IMG/VR virus record: IMGVR_UViG_3300035670_001198
Location: 1 to 24,480 of that record
Reading direction: 5' to 3' (one strand)
Source of the DNA: a virus
Length of the DNA: 24,480 nucleotides
In this document: positions 17,501 to 24,087 of the stretch, one piece after another
Position numbering within the stretch: the stretch's first letter is position 1
Layout of the letters: every line of letters starts with the position of its first letter
The notes under the pieces: model-generated
The model's input: only the letters and a program-made list of their open reading frames with translations
Database searches by the model: none
What the model was told of the DNA's origin: nothing
Translations under genes and position numbers: made by a program

Positions 17501-18298
17501 ATTTGATGAACGCCAAATACCGTAACGAAGAGCATTGTGGTATTCTTTGCACATTTGTAACCAAAGTTTTGTATTGGTCCAATTCGTCCATACACCTCTT
17601 GTGGCATTAGTCATCTCTTCTAAAGATGCATAATTTTTTAAATCTTCGGGTATCGAATTGATTTGACTTATTTCATTATCTAAATTTCTTTTTATATCAA
17701 AAGATTTTTTGGTGTCTTCCATCGCGAACAATAAAGAACTTATACCTTTTTCTATTGTGCTACAAAAAGCATATAGTTCATTAGTCGTATCATTGATATA
17801 ATTCTTAATAGTTAATTCCCCCGTATTTTCTAAGGGTTTTTGATTTTCTATTTCGATCAAAATATTTTTTAAACAATCAACGCAAGAAATTAATAAAGCG
17901 TCTTGTTTAGCTTGAAATAAATTTCCTGTTTCGTTTAAGCTACCATCGTCTCTATAACAAGGTAAAAAATCTGTAAGAGCAACTATTTCTGGTTTATCAT
18001 TTGTAATTTTAATTAAATTTTCAAACGGTTCGGCGTTGCCCTTGACGAAATTAACTGAAGTACTTTTTTCGATACTCGATTTTGTAATCGGTTCTGCGTT
18101 GGTAAATTTTATCTTGTCGGCCTTTTTTAAAAAGAAATCTTTGATATTAGATTTGAGAGGGTCAATGACAACTGGCGCGTTAGAAGCGACGGTTGGGGTT
18201 CTACGCGCGGTAGTCGTATTTTGGACGGGTACAGTTCTTTTAGGAACAGGAGATGGCGTTGATACAGTTTTTTGTACTATTGATATTTTTCTTTTCAT
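14537..18298 (-). CDS. Very large virion-type protein (1253 aa), family not recognised
   Basis: No domain recognised. Residues about 10-45 form a Pro/Thr/Val-rich, probably disordered tail (STPSPVPKRTVPVQNTTT). The rest is mainly alpha-helical and Asn/Ile/Lys/Glu-rich, with many segments such as LIELIKKYLIEYYENN and LLSLIYMYVLTKVNIY. There is one cysteine pair, CVDC, near residue 138, and FFLCCTM near 750. The C-terminus (HIMIDPDDFEINIE to EFNSYVVELEIIA) looks beta-rich. There is no signal peptide or obvious transmembrane helix. It is longer than T4's largest baseplate wedge protein (gp7, 1032 aa). The start ATG lies two bases after the upstream stop, with GGTAAG as a weak ribosome site. Context suggests a baseplate or tail component; it does not look like a tape measure. 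Confidence 0.8.
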   Translation of the reverse strand: MKRKISIVQKTVSTPSPVPKRTVPVQNTTTARRTPTVASNAPVVIDPLKSNIKDFFLKKADKIKFTNAEPITKSSIEKSTSVNFVKGNAEPFENLIKITNDKPEIVALTDFLPCYRDDGSLNETGNLFQAKQDALLISCVDCLKNILIEIENQKPLENTGELTIKNYINDTTNELYAFCSTIEKGISSLLFAMEDTKKSFDIKRNLDNEISQINSIPEDLKNYASLEEMTNATRGVWTNWTNTKLWLQMCKEYHNALRYGIWRSSNDLLISDVASTDETILSPYKLYTPQDTENKLKFNTSQIILSRYYDAGIVVTSNTLFETVKNQLLKIFTTDSILNVNMRDLIGDDEAQKSKNIAKLSTLISKELRYSTEIRKLKYSNSPILTTFNYPLVNLDSPNNTTFWSHVIGQTGADITEIPENPTSNTLVNISQRQESLNTETETFEILSFENVYINDDITSTNQTLARDATLTPGTFFYVDNTLNENSLFDVTTTTSYRNSVKDSLNALKSLCTTETSQGTNSIEFLFDKNIVPRNFQEIIRNPQPISYELNFTEENLTNILRNPLMLIRFIELKLLNERYLTRFDRLPKIADNKDLSPLLISFALENIDTRVKDKHLLSLIYMYVLTKVNIYTKESQGLQNDNNLPLVIELIKKYLIEYYENNNKINIEDSSTVSLNIENSITSDSLTSLNEIAKILASINKEFTKIDPRNPESTYVANPFSVNTTDVQKSFYSDIQKESILTLIFFLCCTMIHEANPQAIIDVKNEGSARATSSSVYKLKIKNVREFVDRVDDVATIIGEKKLNIYRYDSIIEQTEKLVWNETVDIKRMSAWFVNYLTALENKLSSFINGITSGQYQTNYYEPISLLLNGDNVLTTKVFTLEQLNLIKSKLSYMLTRLSPEYNSGLRTIAPYFISFDKEDSKIINGCLPLEDVHLVAWNFFLKDYLKQEEFFESIASNKKIISVGLPHKIYRRLQKFTNASTLENSASQTNLISINVYLKDHLRPQLIHQPQKFIFDLNKFTIRTLNYYLDSAIGTAKKLDDVDARGGEIDEKEFEYLKFLPFFNLNGFQEIQNIRADDAHDLLDTIENEYAKFQTYLSTQQFEQLRKNHIKNFFLEEYLRFVTSYSLDETSFSNYAGNIQRLDNELIFAVTPQTQGALEYLKNTIFTSSENIKRSLISPKKFDRVFHIMIDPDDFEINIEKTNEISSSTIEYFKNAGVIAQIPDTNNYKRVATQRASAEFNSYVVELEIIA

Positions 18299-18300
18299 CT

Positions 18301-20613
18301 TTACTTACCCGTATAATATGAATCAAATTCTTCAGGATCAATAACTATTGCTTTCGTTTTCACTGTATTTCCAACAGAATAATCATTAAAAACAGGGGTG
18401 ATATAGTAAATAATTGTTCCTGCGTCTTCAAACATAATCGAATCGATGAACTTAGAGTTGATCGTTGTCGCTAATATTTTTCTTTCGCCATTTGATTCTT
18501 TAACAATTACAAAGTGGTCATAATTTTCTAAAGATGAATCGAAGGTCCAATTTATTGAAATAGCATTCATCTCTATTCGTTTTGCAGTTGCGGTCTTAAT
18601 TTGTAGTAATTGCTCTAATTTATCAATTTTTATTTGAGCGATAACTCCAATGTCACCATCTTCTACGAATGAAACTTGCGCCAAGTTACCATTCGCGTCT
18701 TCGGATATTAAGGTGCCTGTATCTAGGGTTTTTTGTTGTAACCACTTATATGGTTTATATTTGTAGCTTTTAGTGATTGTCGTTCCGGCTACTTTTATTT
18801 GACTTTGTACAGTCTTTACGTATTCCCTTAATAAGCTGGCGGGGTTTTTAAAATATGCTCGAACCTCATAAAGATAATCATGACTTGGATTTAAATCGGC
18901 AACACCCGAATTTTTTCTAGTCGCAGTGTCGTCGACGAATTGTTGAGAACTAGCCTCATAAAAAATATCTTTAAACTCTTCTTCTATACCTGGTGATATT
19001 GATAAATTCGTTCGAACAACCTTAAAAAAGATAAAGTCTTCATAGTTGTCTTTTAATTTTTTGAATTCGTCTAAAAACTCTTCTGACACACCCGACCGAG
19101 ATATTAACGTTTTTAATAAATTAGTTTCACCAGTTATCGTCCGCGTTGAGATGTTGAAGGTAACTGCAGGTCCATTCGCACTTTGATTTATCGTAGGGCT
19201 TGTAATCTCTGCTGCGACTAATGATTTACGGATAGTCGGATCTACAAATTTATAAATCTTACGAACGCTGTGTTTTTGTATTCCATTTTTTAATTTATAT
19301 TTTACGCTATACTCATAAAGGTGACCAGATATGACGTCTGCGTCTATTACTTTTTCTGGCGTAGGTTTTACTGATAAAAATTCAGTTATTGGTTGTTCGA
19401 CGCCATATGCATCAAGTCCACCAGCTTCTAGTCTTCGTTTTAAAATTTGAAAAGCTTCTGCTTCGACTGGCGGATTATGCAAAGAAATTTCCATCGTTTT
19501 ATCGGCAGAATTGTTTCTTAATAAAAGGACAGTGGTGTCTATAAATGGAATAGAACCTGCGATTATATTCCTATAAGAAGTTTGATTTTTAAACGATGAA
19601 TTAAACGCAACACATCTATATAGTTGAACTTCAGATTCTATGTTTGGTTCAGGTAAACTCTGAATAGAATTTTTCTTGAATTCTTCGTTTTTAAAAATAT
19701 TGCTATATTTTGTTATTTGACCGCTCGTGTTTATGGTCTTCTTTTGTAACAATATTCCTGATGCTTTTTCATCTTCTTGTTGGGTTCTAAGACCAGCAAA
19801 GTTTTTTGTATAAATAGCAGAAATGGCTGGTTTTTTAATTCTCGAATTTTTGATAGATATTAAGTCTTGAATGTTCAGTTCTTTTTTTCTATTTTCAAAT
19901 TTTTGAATGTTGGTTTTATCAGAATACGGTTCGAAACTTATTTCTAGCGGTTCTTTTGCAAATTCTTTTGGAATGTCTACGATTCTCTTTATGTAAAGTT
20001 TCGTTTTTTCCGCGTTTATTTCCGAGACGCCATAATATTTTTCTTTAGATTGAGATTGATTAGAAAAAAACAAATAATGGTTTTTTAAACTATTTACGAG
20101 ATTATTAGATTCGTATTCTTTAGATAAAATTGCGTCTGCAGGATCTACATTTAAAATTTTTATAACTGATAAATTTTTGTCTTTTAATGTTAAATCATCA
20201 TATTCGCTTCTTAGTTGTCTAAGTTGTTTTTCGAATATAGGCGTAATAATTTCTTTTTTAATTCTTCTTTTTCCATCGTTTCCAAAATTAAATTGAAAAA
20301 GATAAACGATGTCTTCAACGATGACGGATTGCTTTATTAAACTAGATCTTTTAACTGCATCTAGTTCTTTAGTTAAAAATCGAGTAGCGCTAGATTCCAG
20401 CGAATTATTTTGAATCTTTATATTTTCTTTATAGTTTTTTCTGAAAAACTTAATTTTTAAATAAGAAAGATTGTGTTTGGATAAATCACTCTTTGATATA
20501 TTGAAAAATAACGCCAAAGAATAGTGCGATTCAGATTCTCCAACTATTGAGGCAAAATATTCAGGAATCGTTAGAGACGTTTCTATCTTGGGTAACTCAA
20601 TAGGCTTGAACAT
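18301..20613 (-). CDS. Virion structural protein with fibronectin-III-like domains (770 aa)
   Basis: Not assignable to a named protein. The N-terminal 250 residues are highly charged and Lys/Asn-rich. The later half contains beta-sandwich repeats: a segment around LYRCVAFNSSFKNQ, one around PAVTFNISTRTITGETNLL ending HDYLYEVRAYF, and a last one with ISINWTFDSSLENYDHFVIV ending GTIIYYITPVFNDYSVGN. The latter two have FnIII-like strand order. The start MFKPIELPK at 20613 is chosen because GAGG lies six bases upstream; the frame is open further but would run deep into the previous gene. It overlaps the upstream gene by 17 bases and stops two bases before the next start. Confidence 0.83.
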   Translation of the reverse strand: MFKPIELPKIETSLTIPEYFASIVGESESHYSLALFFNISKSDLSKHNLSYLKIKFFRKNYKENIKIQNNSLESSATRFLTKELDAVKRSSLIKQSVIVEDIVYLFQFNFGNDGKRRIKKEIITPIFEKQLRQLRSEYDDLTLKDKNLSVIKILNVDPADAILSKEYESNNLVNSLKNHYLFFSNQSQSKEKYYGVSEINAEKTKLYIKRIVDIPKEFAKEPLEISFEPYSDKTNIQKFENRKKELNIQDLISIKNSRIKKPAISAIYTKNFAGLRTQQEDEKASGILLQKKTINTSGQITKYSNIFKNEEFKKNSIQSLPEPNIESEVQLYRCVAFNSSFKNQTSYRNIIAGSIPFIDTTVLLLRNNSADKTMEISLHNPPVEAEAFQILKRRLEAGGLDAYGVEQPITEFLSVKPTPEKVIDADVISGHLYEYSVKYKLKNGIQKHSVRKIYKFVDPTIRKSLVAAEITSPTINQSANGPAVTFNISTRTITGETNLLKTLISRSGVSEEFLDEFKKLKDNYEDFIFFKVVRTNLSISPGIEEEFKDIFYEASSQQFVDDTATRKNSGVADLNPSHDYLYEVRAYFKNPASLLREYVKTVQSQIKVAGTTITKSYKYKPYKWLQQKTLDTGTLISEDANGNLAQVSFVEDGDIGVIAQIKIDKLEQLLQIKTATAKRIEMNAISINWTFDSSLENYDHFVIVKESNGERKILATTINSKFIDSIMFEDAGTIIYYITPVFNDYSVGNTVKTKAIVIDPEEFDSYYTGK

Positions 20614-21676
20614 TATTTTCCTCGTCGGATTCAAAAATAAGTGTAAAAAGATGAATGAAGTTAGTAGAACCCATGTCGTCAATTAATATTTTTCCAATAA
20701 AAAAAACGTGATGAGTGTCAGCGTAAGGGTTGCTTAAGTTATCGCTGACTTTTCCATAATCGATTACATCTAATTTTGATACTTTATCTGTCGATATTTC
20801 GAACATCTGTGCGATCAATGCGTTATCTTTTGATGTCGGATCGAAAAATATGGTTTTAGAAGTCGACTCGTATTTTTCTAGTTCTTGTTTAATATCGCTG
20901 TAGGTTAATCGCTCGATAGGTCCCCACGCAGGATAATCACCTAAAAATAAATTTTGTGATTCCAGTAGGCCTACGTTCGTCTTATCAACTGATATATCGT
21001 TAGTTTTTTTAATGGGGGGAAGATACAAGAAATTTTCTACATTTCTTAATTTTTCATCGCTAAAAAGCGCATCAATTGAATTGATTGACGTCGCATTTTG
21101 CATTTGCAAGGTTTCTTCATTAGGAGTAATTTCAAAAGTAATTTGATTGTTGCTTAATGCAAATTCTCGGTCTCCAAAAAGTCTATCTTGCGTACCTATA
21201 ATTCTCAATTTAGTAAAGTTGTCGAAAGAAGAAGTTAAGATACCTTCTATCTGAGATGCGAAATTAATATCTTTTATAGATTCTTCAGCGTACGAACTAG
21301 TAACAGATAGGTTAATTCCATACTTTTTAGTATTTTGTTTTAATTTACCTTGATAAAAATTGATCCACTGTAAACTGCTGGTTAAGGAACCCGTCGAAGA
21401 ATTACTCCCGATAAATTCGTGTTGTTTAAAGGGGACTAAATTACCCGAATCATCACTTTCAAAAACGATTTGATCTTGCGGTAAATTAAAACATTCTAAA
21501 TAAATTTTGTTGGTTGGGTCTTCGTGACCTTCGTTTATGTCTTTTTGATAAAACACGCTAGAATCAGAAAAGGTAACAAATTTTACAACAAAATTACCAT
21601 CTGCCATCTGGCGTCTTCCTTCTGACGTCAGAATTGCATCAATGATTCTAGATTTATTATCTAATATTCCACTCAT
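20597..21676 (-). CDS. Virion structural protein with shared N-terminal DAxLTxxGR module (359 aa)
   Basis: The N-terminus MSGILDNKSRIIDAILTSEG, followed by RRQMADGNFVVKFVTFSDSSVFYQ, parallels the 235-aa protein at 11818-12525, so the two share a domain. The rest is mixed alpha/beta, with FNLPQDQIVFESDDSGNLVPF and an acidic C-terminus. ATG 21676 is chosen because it aligns with the paralogue's start; an in-frame TTG start five codons earlier is possible. No strong Shine-Dalgarno. It is first in the virion block after phoH, so a promoter may lie in the 43-base AT-rich gap before it, but none is convincing. Confidence 0.85.
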   Translation of the reverse strand: MSGILDNKSRIIDAILTSEGRRQMADGNFVVKFVTFSDSSVFYQKDINEGHEDPTNKIYLECFNLPQDQIVFESDDSGNLVPFKQHEFIGSNSSTGSLTSSLQWINFYQGKLKQNTKKYGINLSVTSSYAEESIKDINFASQIEGILTSSFDNFTKLRIIGTQDRLFGDREFALSNNQITFEITPNEETLQMQNATSINSIDALFSDEKLRNVENFLYLPPIKKTNDISVDKTNVGLLESQNLFLGDYPAWGPIERLTYSDIKQELEKYESTSKTIFFDPTSKDNALIAQMFEISTDKVSKLDVIDYGKVSDNLSNPYADTHHVFFIGKILIDDMGSTNFIHLFTLIFESDEENNVQAY

Positions 21677-21719
21677 AGCTACAACATACAAATATTAAAA
21701 TTTTTTAAAACCTGCCTAA

Positions 21720-23123
21720 CTAAAGTATCTTTGAGGCCAAAGTAGCTAATTCAGATCGTTCGCCTTTGATTAGATTAACATGACCAGCAATTGAATGTTC
21801 CTTAAATTTTTCAACTGCATACGTTAAGCCGTTAGTAAACGTATCAACATGAACATTATCAATCTGCTCAATATCACCAGTCAAAACTACCTTGGTTCCA
21901 TCGCCGACGCGTGTGATGATAGTCTTTAGCTCGTGCATTGATAAGTTTTGGGCTTCATCAATAATGATGTATGCATTTGGAATCGATCTACCTCTGATGA
22001 AGGTAATTGCTTCAATTTCAATAAGTCCCTTTTCTTGCATAAGAGCTAGATAATATTCGTCACTAATTCTAGACTTAGTCGGATCCGAAGCTGCGCGCTT
22101 GCGATTGCCTTTTTTGCTATTCATTAAAAAATTTACGTTATCTCGTATTGGGGCAATCCACGGTTCCATTTTTTCTTCTAACGTACCAGGAAGAAATCCA
22201 ATATCTTTACCAACTGGTTGGACGGGTCTTGTTACAATTAACTTTTCATACTTTGCATTTTCTGAATTACCAATACCCTTTAACTGTTCGAGTGCAGCTG
22301 CGATTGCTAATAAGGTTTTTCCTGTTCCCGAAGGACCAGTTAGAGTCAATAACTTTACATTATCATCGAATAGTAGGTCTAAAGAAAATGCTTGTTCTTT
22401 ATTTCTGGGTTTTAAACCAAACGCTTGTTCTATTTTTGCAATTGGCACCAAAGGCTTATCAATAGATTGACATTTTGCTAACGCTGACTTAGTAGTCTTA
22501 CCGTCTTGACCTACATTTTTTATTACAACTATTTGATTAGGGTAAAGTAAGTTATCTTTTAGCTCTTCAGTAGATAACAATAATTGATTTTCTCTATAAA
22601 ATTCATCGACTCTATTTTCATCGATTTCTATAACTGCGACGCCTCTATAGAAATGTTCGGCGTCGGCTGTTACTCTTAACTTTAGATAATCTTCGCACTT
22701 AATACCTAGCGAATCGCACTTAATTCTTACGTTAATATCTTTAGTAACTAATATAGCTGATTCTTCATTTAATTCTTCACTCAGCTTGTGTTGCAACATG
22801 AATGAAATAATCATGTTATCAACCTTCGAAGACTCAAGTTCAGGAGGCAGATTAGTTAAAATACTTGGATTTATTGCAACGATTCTGAGCGTCGCTCCAT
22901 TTTGTAATGAAACGCCATCTACTAAACTGCCCTTTAAACGTAATTCATCTAAAGTTTTAGACGTCTGTCTAGCATTTCTTCCTACTTCATCAAGACGACT
23001 TTTGTGTCGATCCAACTCTTCCAATACAGCCATTGGAATTATTAGATCATTATCATCAAAAGAAAAAATAGAGTTAGGATCGCTTAACAATACATTGGTA
23101 TCAAGAACATAAGTTTTTTTCAT
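21720..23123 (-). CDS. phoH: PhoH-like protein with N-terminal PIN domain (467 aa)
   Basis: Two-domain PIN-PhoH architecture. The PIN nuclease fold shows VLDTNVLL (D8), VLEELDRHK (E35/E36) and a later acidic site in VTKDINVRIK, followed by a linker. The C-terminal PhoH P-loop ATPase has Walker A GPSGTGKT (263-270) and Walker B YIIIDEAQ (D389, E390), then the sensor segment VVLTGDIEQID. In bacteria, PIN-PhoH (PhoH2) proteins are RNA helicase/RNases; phoH is frequent in marine phages, with an unsettled role. Length fits the two-domain family. ATG 23123 lies in one arm of a 20-bp inverted repeat shared with the divergent sigma-like gene. No canonical Shine-Dalgarno precedes it. Confidence 0.95.
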   Translation of the reverse strand: MKKTYVLDTNVLLSDPNSIFSFDDNDLIIPMAVLEELDRHKSRLDEVGRNARQTSKTLDELRLKGSLVDGVSLQNGATLRIVAINPSILTNLPPELESSKVDNMIISFMLQHKLSEELNEESAILVTKDINVRIKCDSLGIKCEDYLKLRVTADAEHFYRGVAVIEIDENRVDEFYRENQLLLSTEELKDNLLYPNQIVVIKNVGQDGKTTKSALAKCQSIDKPLVPIAKIEQAFGLKPRNKEQAFSLDLLFDDNVKLLTLTGPSGTGKTLLAIAAALEQLKGIGNSENAKYEKLIVTRPVQPVGKDIGFLPGTLEEKMEPWIAPIRDNVNFLMNSKKGNRKRAASDPTKSRISDEYYLALMQEKGLIEIEAITFIRGRSIPNAYIIIDEAQNLSMHELKTIITRVGDGTKVVLTGDIEQIDNVHVDTFTNGLTYAVEKFKEHSIAGHVNLIKGERSELATLASKIL

Positions 23124-23203
23124 ATTGCTACTAACAATTATAACACAATTTAAACAAATACACTTTAATTTTATAGTGTTTGCGTTAGTAGCAATATGAA
23201 AAA
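23116..23203. repeat. Exact 20-bp inverted repeat spanning both divergent start codons
   Basis: The left arm is 23116-23135 and the right arm 23184-23203, with a 48-base AT-rich spacer. The arms are perfect reverse complements (gttagtagcaatatgaaaaa read outward). Each arm contains 12 bases of leader, the ATG of its gene and the next five bases. Both transcripts would therefore begin translation in an identical 20-base context. Confidence 0.85.
23137..23142 (-). promoter_or_regulatory. Candidate extended -10 promoter for phoH
   Basis: The minus strand reads GTGTTATAATTG, a TGnTATAAT extended -10, 13 bases before the phoH ATG. It lies inside the spacer of the inverted repeat. A transcript would have a very short leader. 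A weaker TATAGT on the plus strand (23172-23177) could serve the divergent gene. Confidence 0.4.
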
Positions 23204-23453
23204 GAAAAAACTTAAATTAATAGAAGATAGATCTTGTTTTGACTTACACGCATTCTATAAAGTTGAATGTCAAAAGAAAACTTGCAAAAATTGGATATCT
23301 TATAAAGATGGACAAAATTGCGTAATAATTACTTCGAAGGCAGGTCCTAAAACTCTTCAAGAAATTGGAAAAATTTATAACTTAACGAGAATGAGAATCT
23401 GCCAAATCGAAAAAAATATCTATCAAAAAGTTAAAACGCTAATTCAAGATTGA
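23196..23453 (+). CDS. Small sigma-70 region 4-like DNA-binding protein (85 aa)
   Basis: The C-terminal half contains a sigma region 4-type helix-turn-helix: TLQEIGKIYNLTRMRICQIE followed by a basic helix (residues about 53-80). The N-terminal half has cysteines (CFDL, VECQKKTC, QNC) that could bind zinc. There is no region 2 or 3, so it cannot act as a complete sigma factor. It may recruit host polymerase to phage promoters, modify host sigma, or act as a local repressor. It is the only plus-strand gene, divergent from phoH, and its start lies in the right arm of the inverted repeat, so autoregulation is plausible. The 3' end overlaps the convergent 126-aa gene by ten bases. Confidence 0.88.
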   Translation: MKKKKLKLIEDRSCFDLHAFYKVECQKKTCKNWISYKDGQNCVIITSKAGPKTLQEIGKIYNLTRMRICQIEKNIYQKVKTLIQD

Positions 23454-23824
23454 TCTAACTTTGATTTAGGCTTTTTCTTTACTTTCGTTTCTTTTTCAGC
23501 TAACTGTGTAGTTAAGTCTTCTTCTTGACTTCCTTGGTCTTGAGGAACATCGTTTGAATTATCAACGACATCAAATTCAACGCTAGAAGTTAGTTGAGTC
23601 AATTCAACTTCTTCAGAAACTACCTTAGCTTCTACTTTAACTTTAGCTTCTGGCGCTGGATTTTGTTTATCTGACTTGCTATTCGTAACTGTCGGTTTAT
23701 CAATTTTTTTTAATTCGCTGGCAGAAAGTGTTAGGCCATTTTTCCCGGCGACGTATTCTTTCTTTGGGTCCAATCCTTTTTCAGTAATTTCTGAAAGAAT
23801 TGCCCTGTTGTGATGTCGTGGCAT
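23444..23824 (-). CDS. Small charged protein with disordered acidic tail (126 aa), function unknown
   Basis: No family recognised. The first 45 residues (MPRHHNRAILSEI, LDPKKEYVAGKNGLTLS) look ordered. The rest is low-complexity: Lys/Val/Glu-rich, then acidic with many Asp/Glu/Gln, then a basic end (KVKKKPKSKLDQS). ATG 23824 is chosen since GGAG lies five bases before it; an upstream GTG would abut that site. The stop of the upstream histone-like gene is embedded in this ribosome site, so the two are coupled. The tail overlaps the convergent sigma-like gene end by ten bases. Confidence 0.75.
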   Translation of the reverse strand: MPRHHNRAILSEITEKGLDPKKEYVAGKNGLTLSASELKKIDKPTVTNSKSDKQNPAPEAKVKVEAKVVSEEVELTQLTSSVEFDVVDNSNDVPQDQGSQEEDLTTQLAEKETKVKKKPKSKLDQS

Positions 23825-23826
23825 TT

Positions 23827-24021
23827 TCACTCCTTTGATTTATCAAGTTCAATTGTTAGCTTAACAAGCTCTTTTGACTTTGCTTGAAGCTGACGTAGAC
23901 CCTTACGCGCACGCACGCCTGCTGCTGCAACGCCCTTTGCGTTCTTTGACACGTCGTGCTCTAATGCTTCTACTAGTTGCTTAAGCTCGTCCCATTTTTG
24001 TAAAACTGAGTTGTTTTCCAT
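23827..24021 (-). CDS. Histone H1/Hc1-like small protein (64 aa)
   Basis: Resembles the Hc1-like family of bacterial histone H1-type proteins: an N-terminal helix (LQKWDELKQLVEALEHDVSK), a small spacer, then AAAGVRARKGLRQLQAKSKEL, the Ala/Arg/Lys motif typical of that family. Likely a small helical DNA-binding or nucleoid-associated protein; some lack the long lysine-rich tail, as here. The start MENNSVLQ at 24021 is chosen because AGGAAC lies upstream; an earlier in-frame start would add an unlikely hydrophobic stretch. The coding DNA around 23890-23960 is more GC-rich than its neighbours, which may mean separate ancestry. Confidence 0.72.
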   Translation of the reverse strand: MENNSVLQKWDELKQLVEALEHDVSKNAKGVAAAGVRARKGLRQLQAKSKELVKLTIELDKSKE

Positions 24022-24048
24022 TTTTTGTTCCTTTGTGAGTTGAGATAA

Positions 24049-24076
24049 AATATATGTTTTATGAAAAAATAGTAAA
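24049..24076 (-). promoter_or_regulatory. Candidate promoter upstream of the Hc1-like gene
   Basis: Minus-strand TTTACT (24071-24076) and TATATT (24049-24054) are separated by 16 bases in the 66-base gap after the helicase gene. Both match consensus only moderately, in a very AT-rich stretch that also contains a 6-bp hairpin (ATAAAA/TTTTAT). Confidence 0.28.
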
Positions 24077-24087
24077 TTATTTATCAT

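Noticed and set aside
14537-18298. 1253-aa protein as the tape-measure protein
   Set aside because: It lacks the hydrophobic membrane segments, long heptad coiled coil and repeated Trp/Phe pattern usual in tape measures.
18036-18344. Plus-strand open frame at the junction of the 1253-aa and 770-aa genes
   Set aside because: It is antisense to the Pro/Thr-rich N-terminus of the 1253-aa gene; the hydrophobic look comes from the complementary codons.
21677-21719. AAAATTTT-type palindrome in the gap between phoH and the 359-aa gene as a terminator
   Set aside because: The stem has no GC pairs and would be too weak for a rho-independent terminator.
22099-22470. Two overlapping plus-strand open frames opposite phoH
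   Set aside because: They lie antisense to the PhoH ATPase core and have Ser/Leu/Phe-rich composition typical of reverse-strand shadows.
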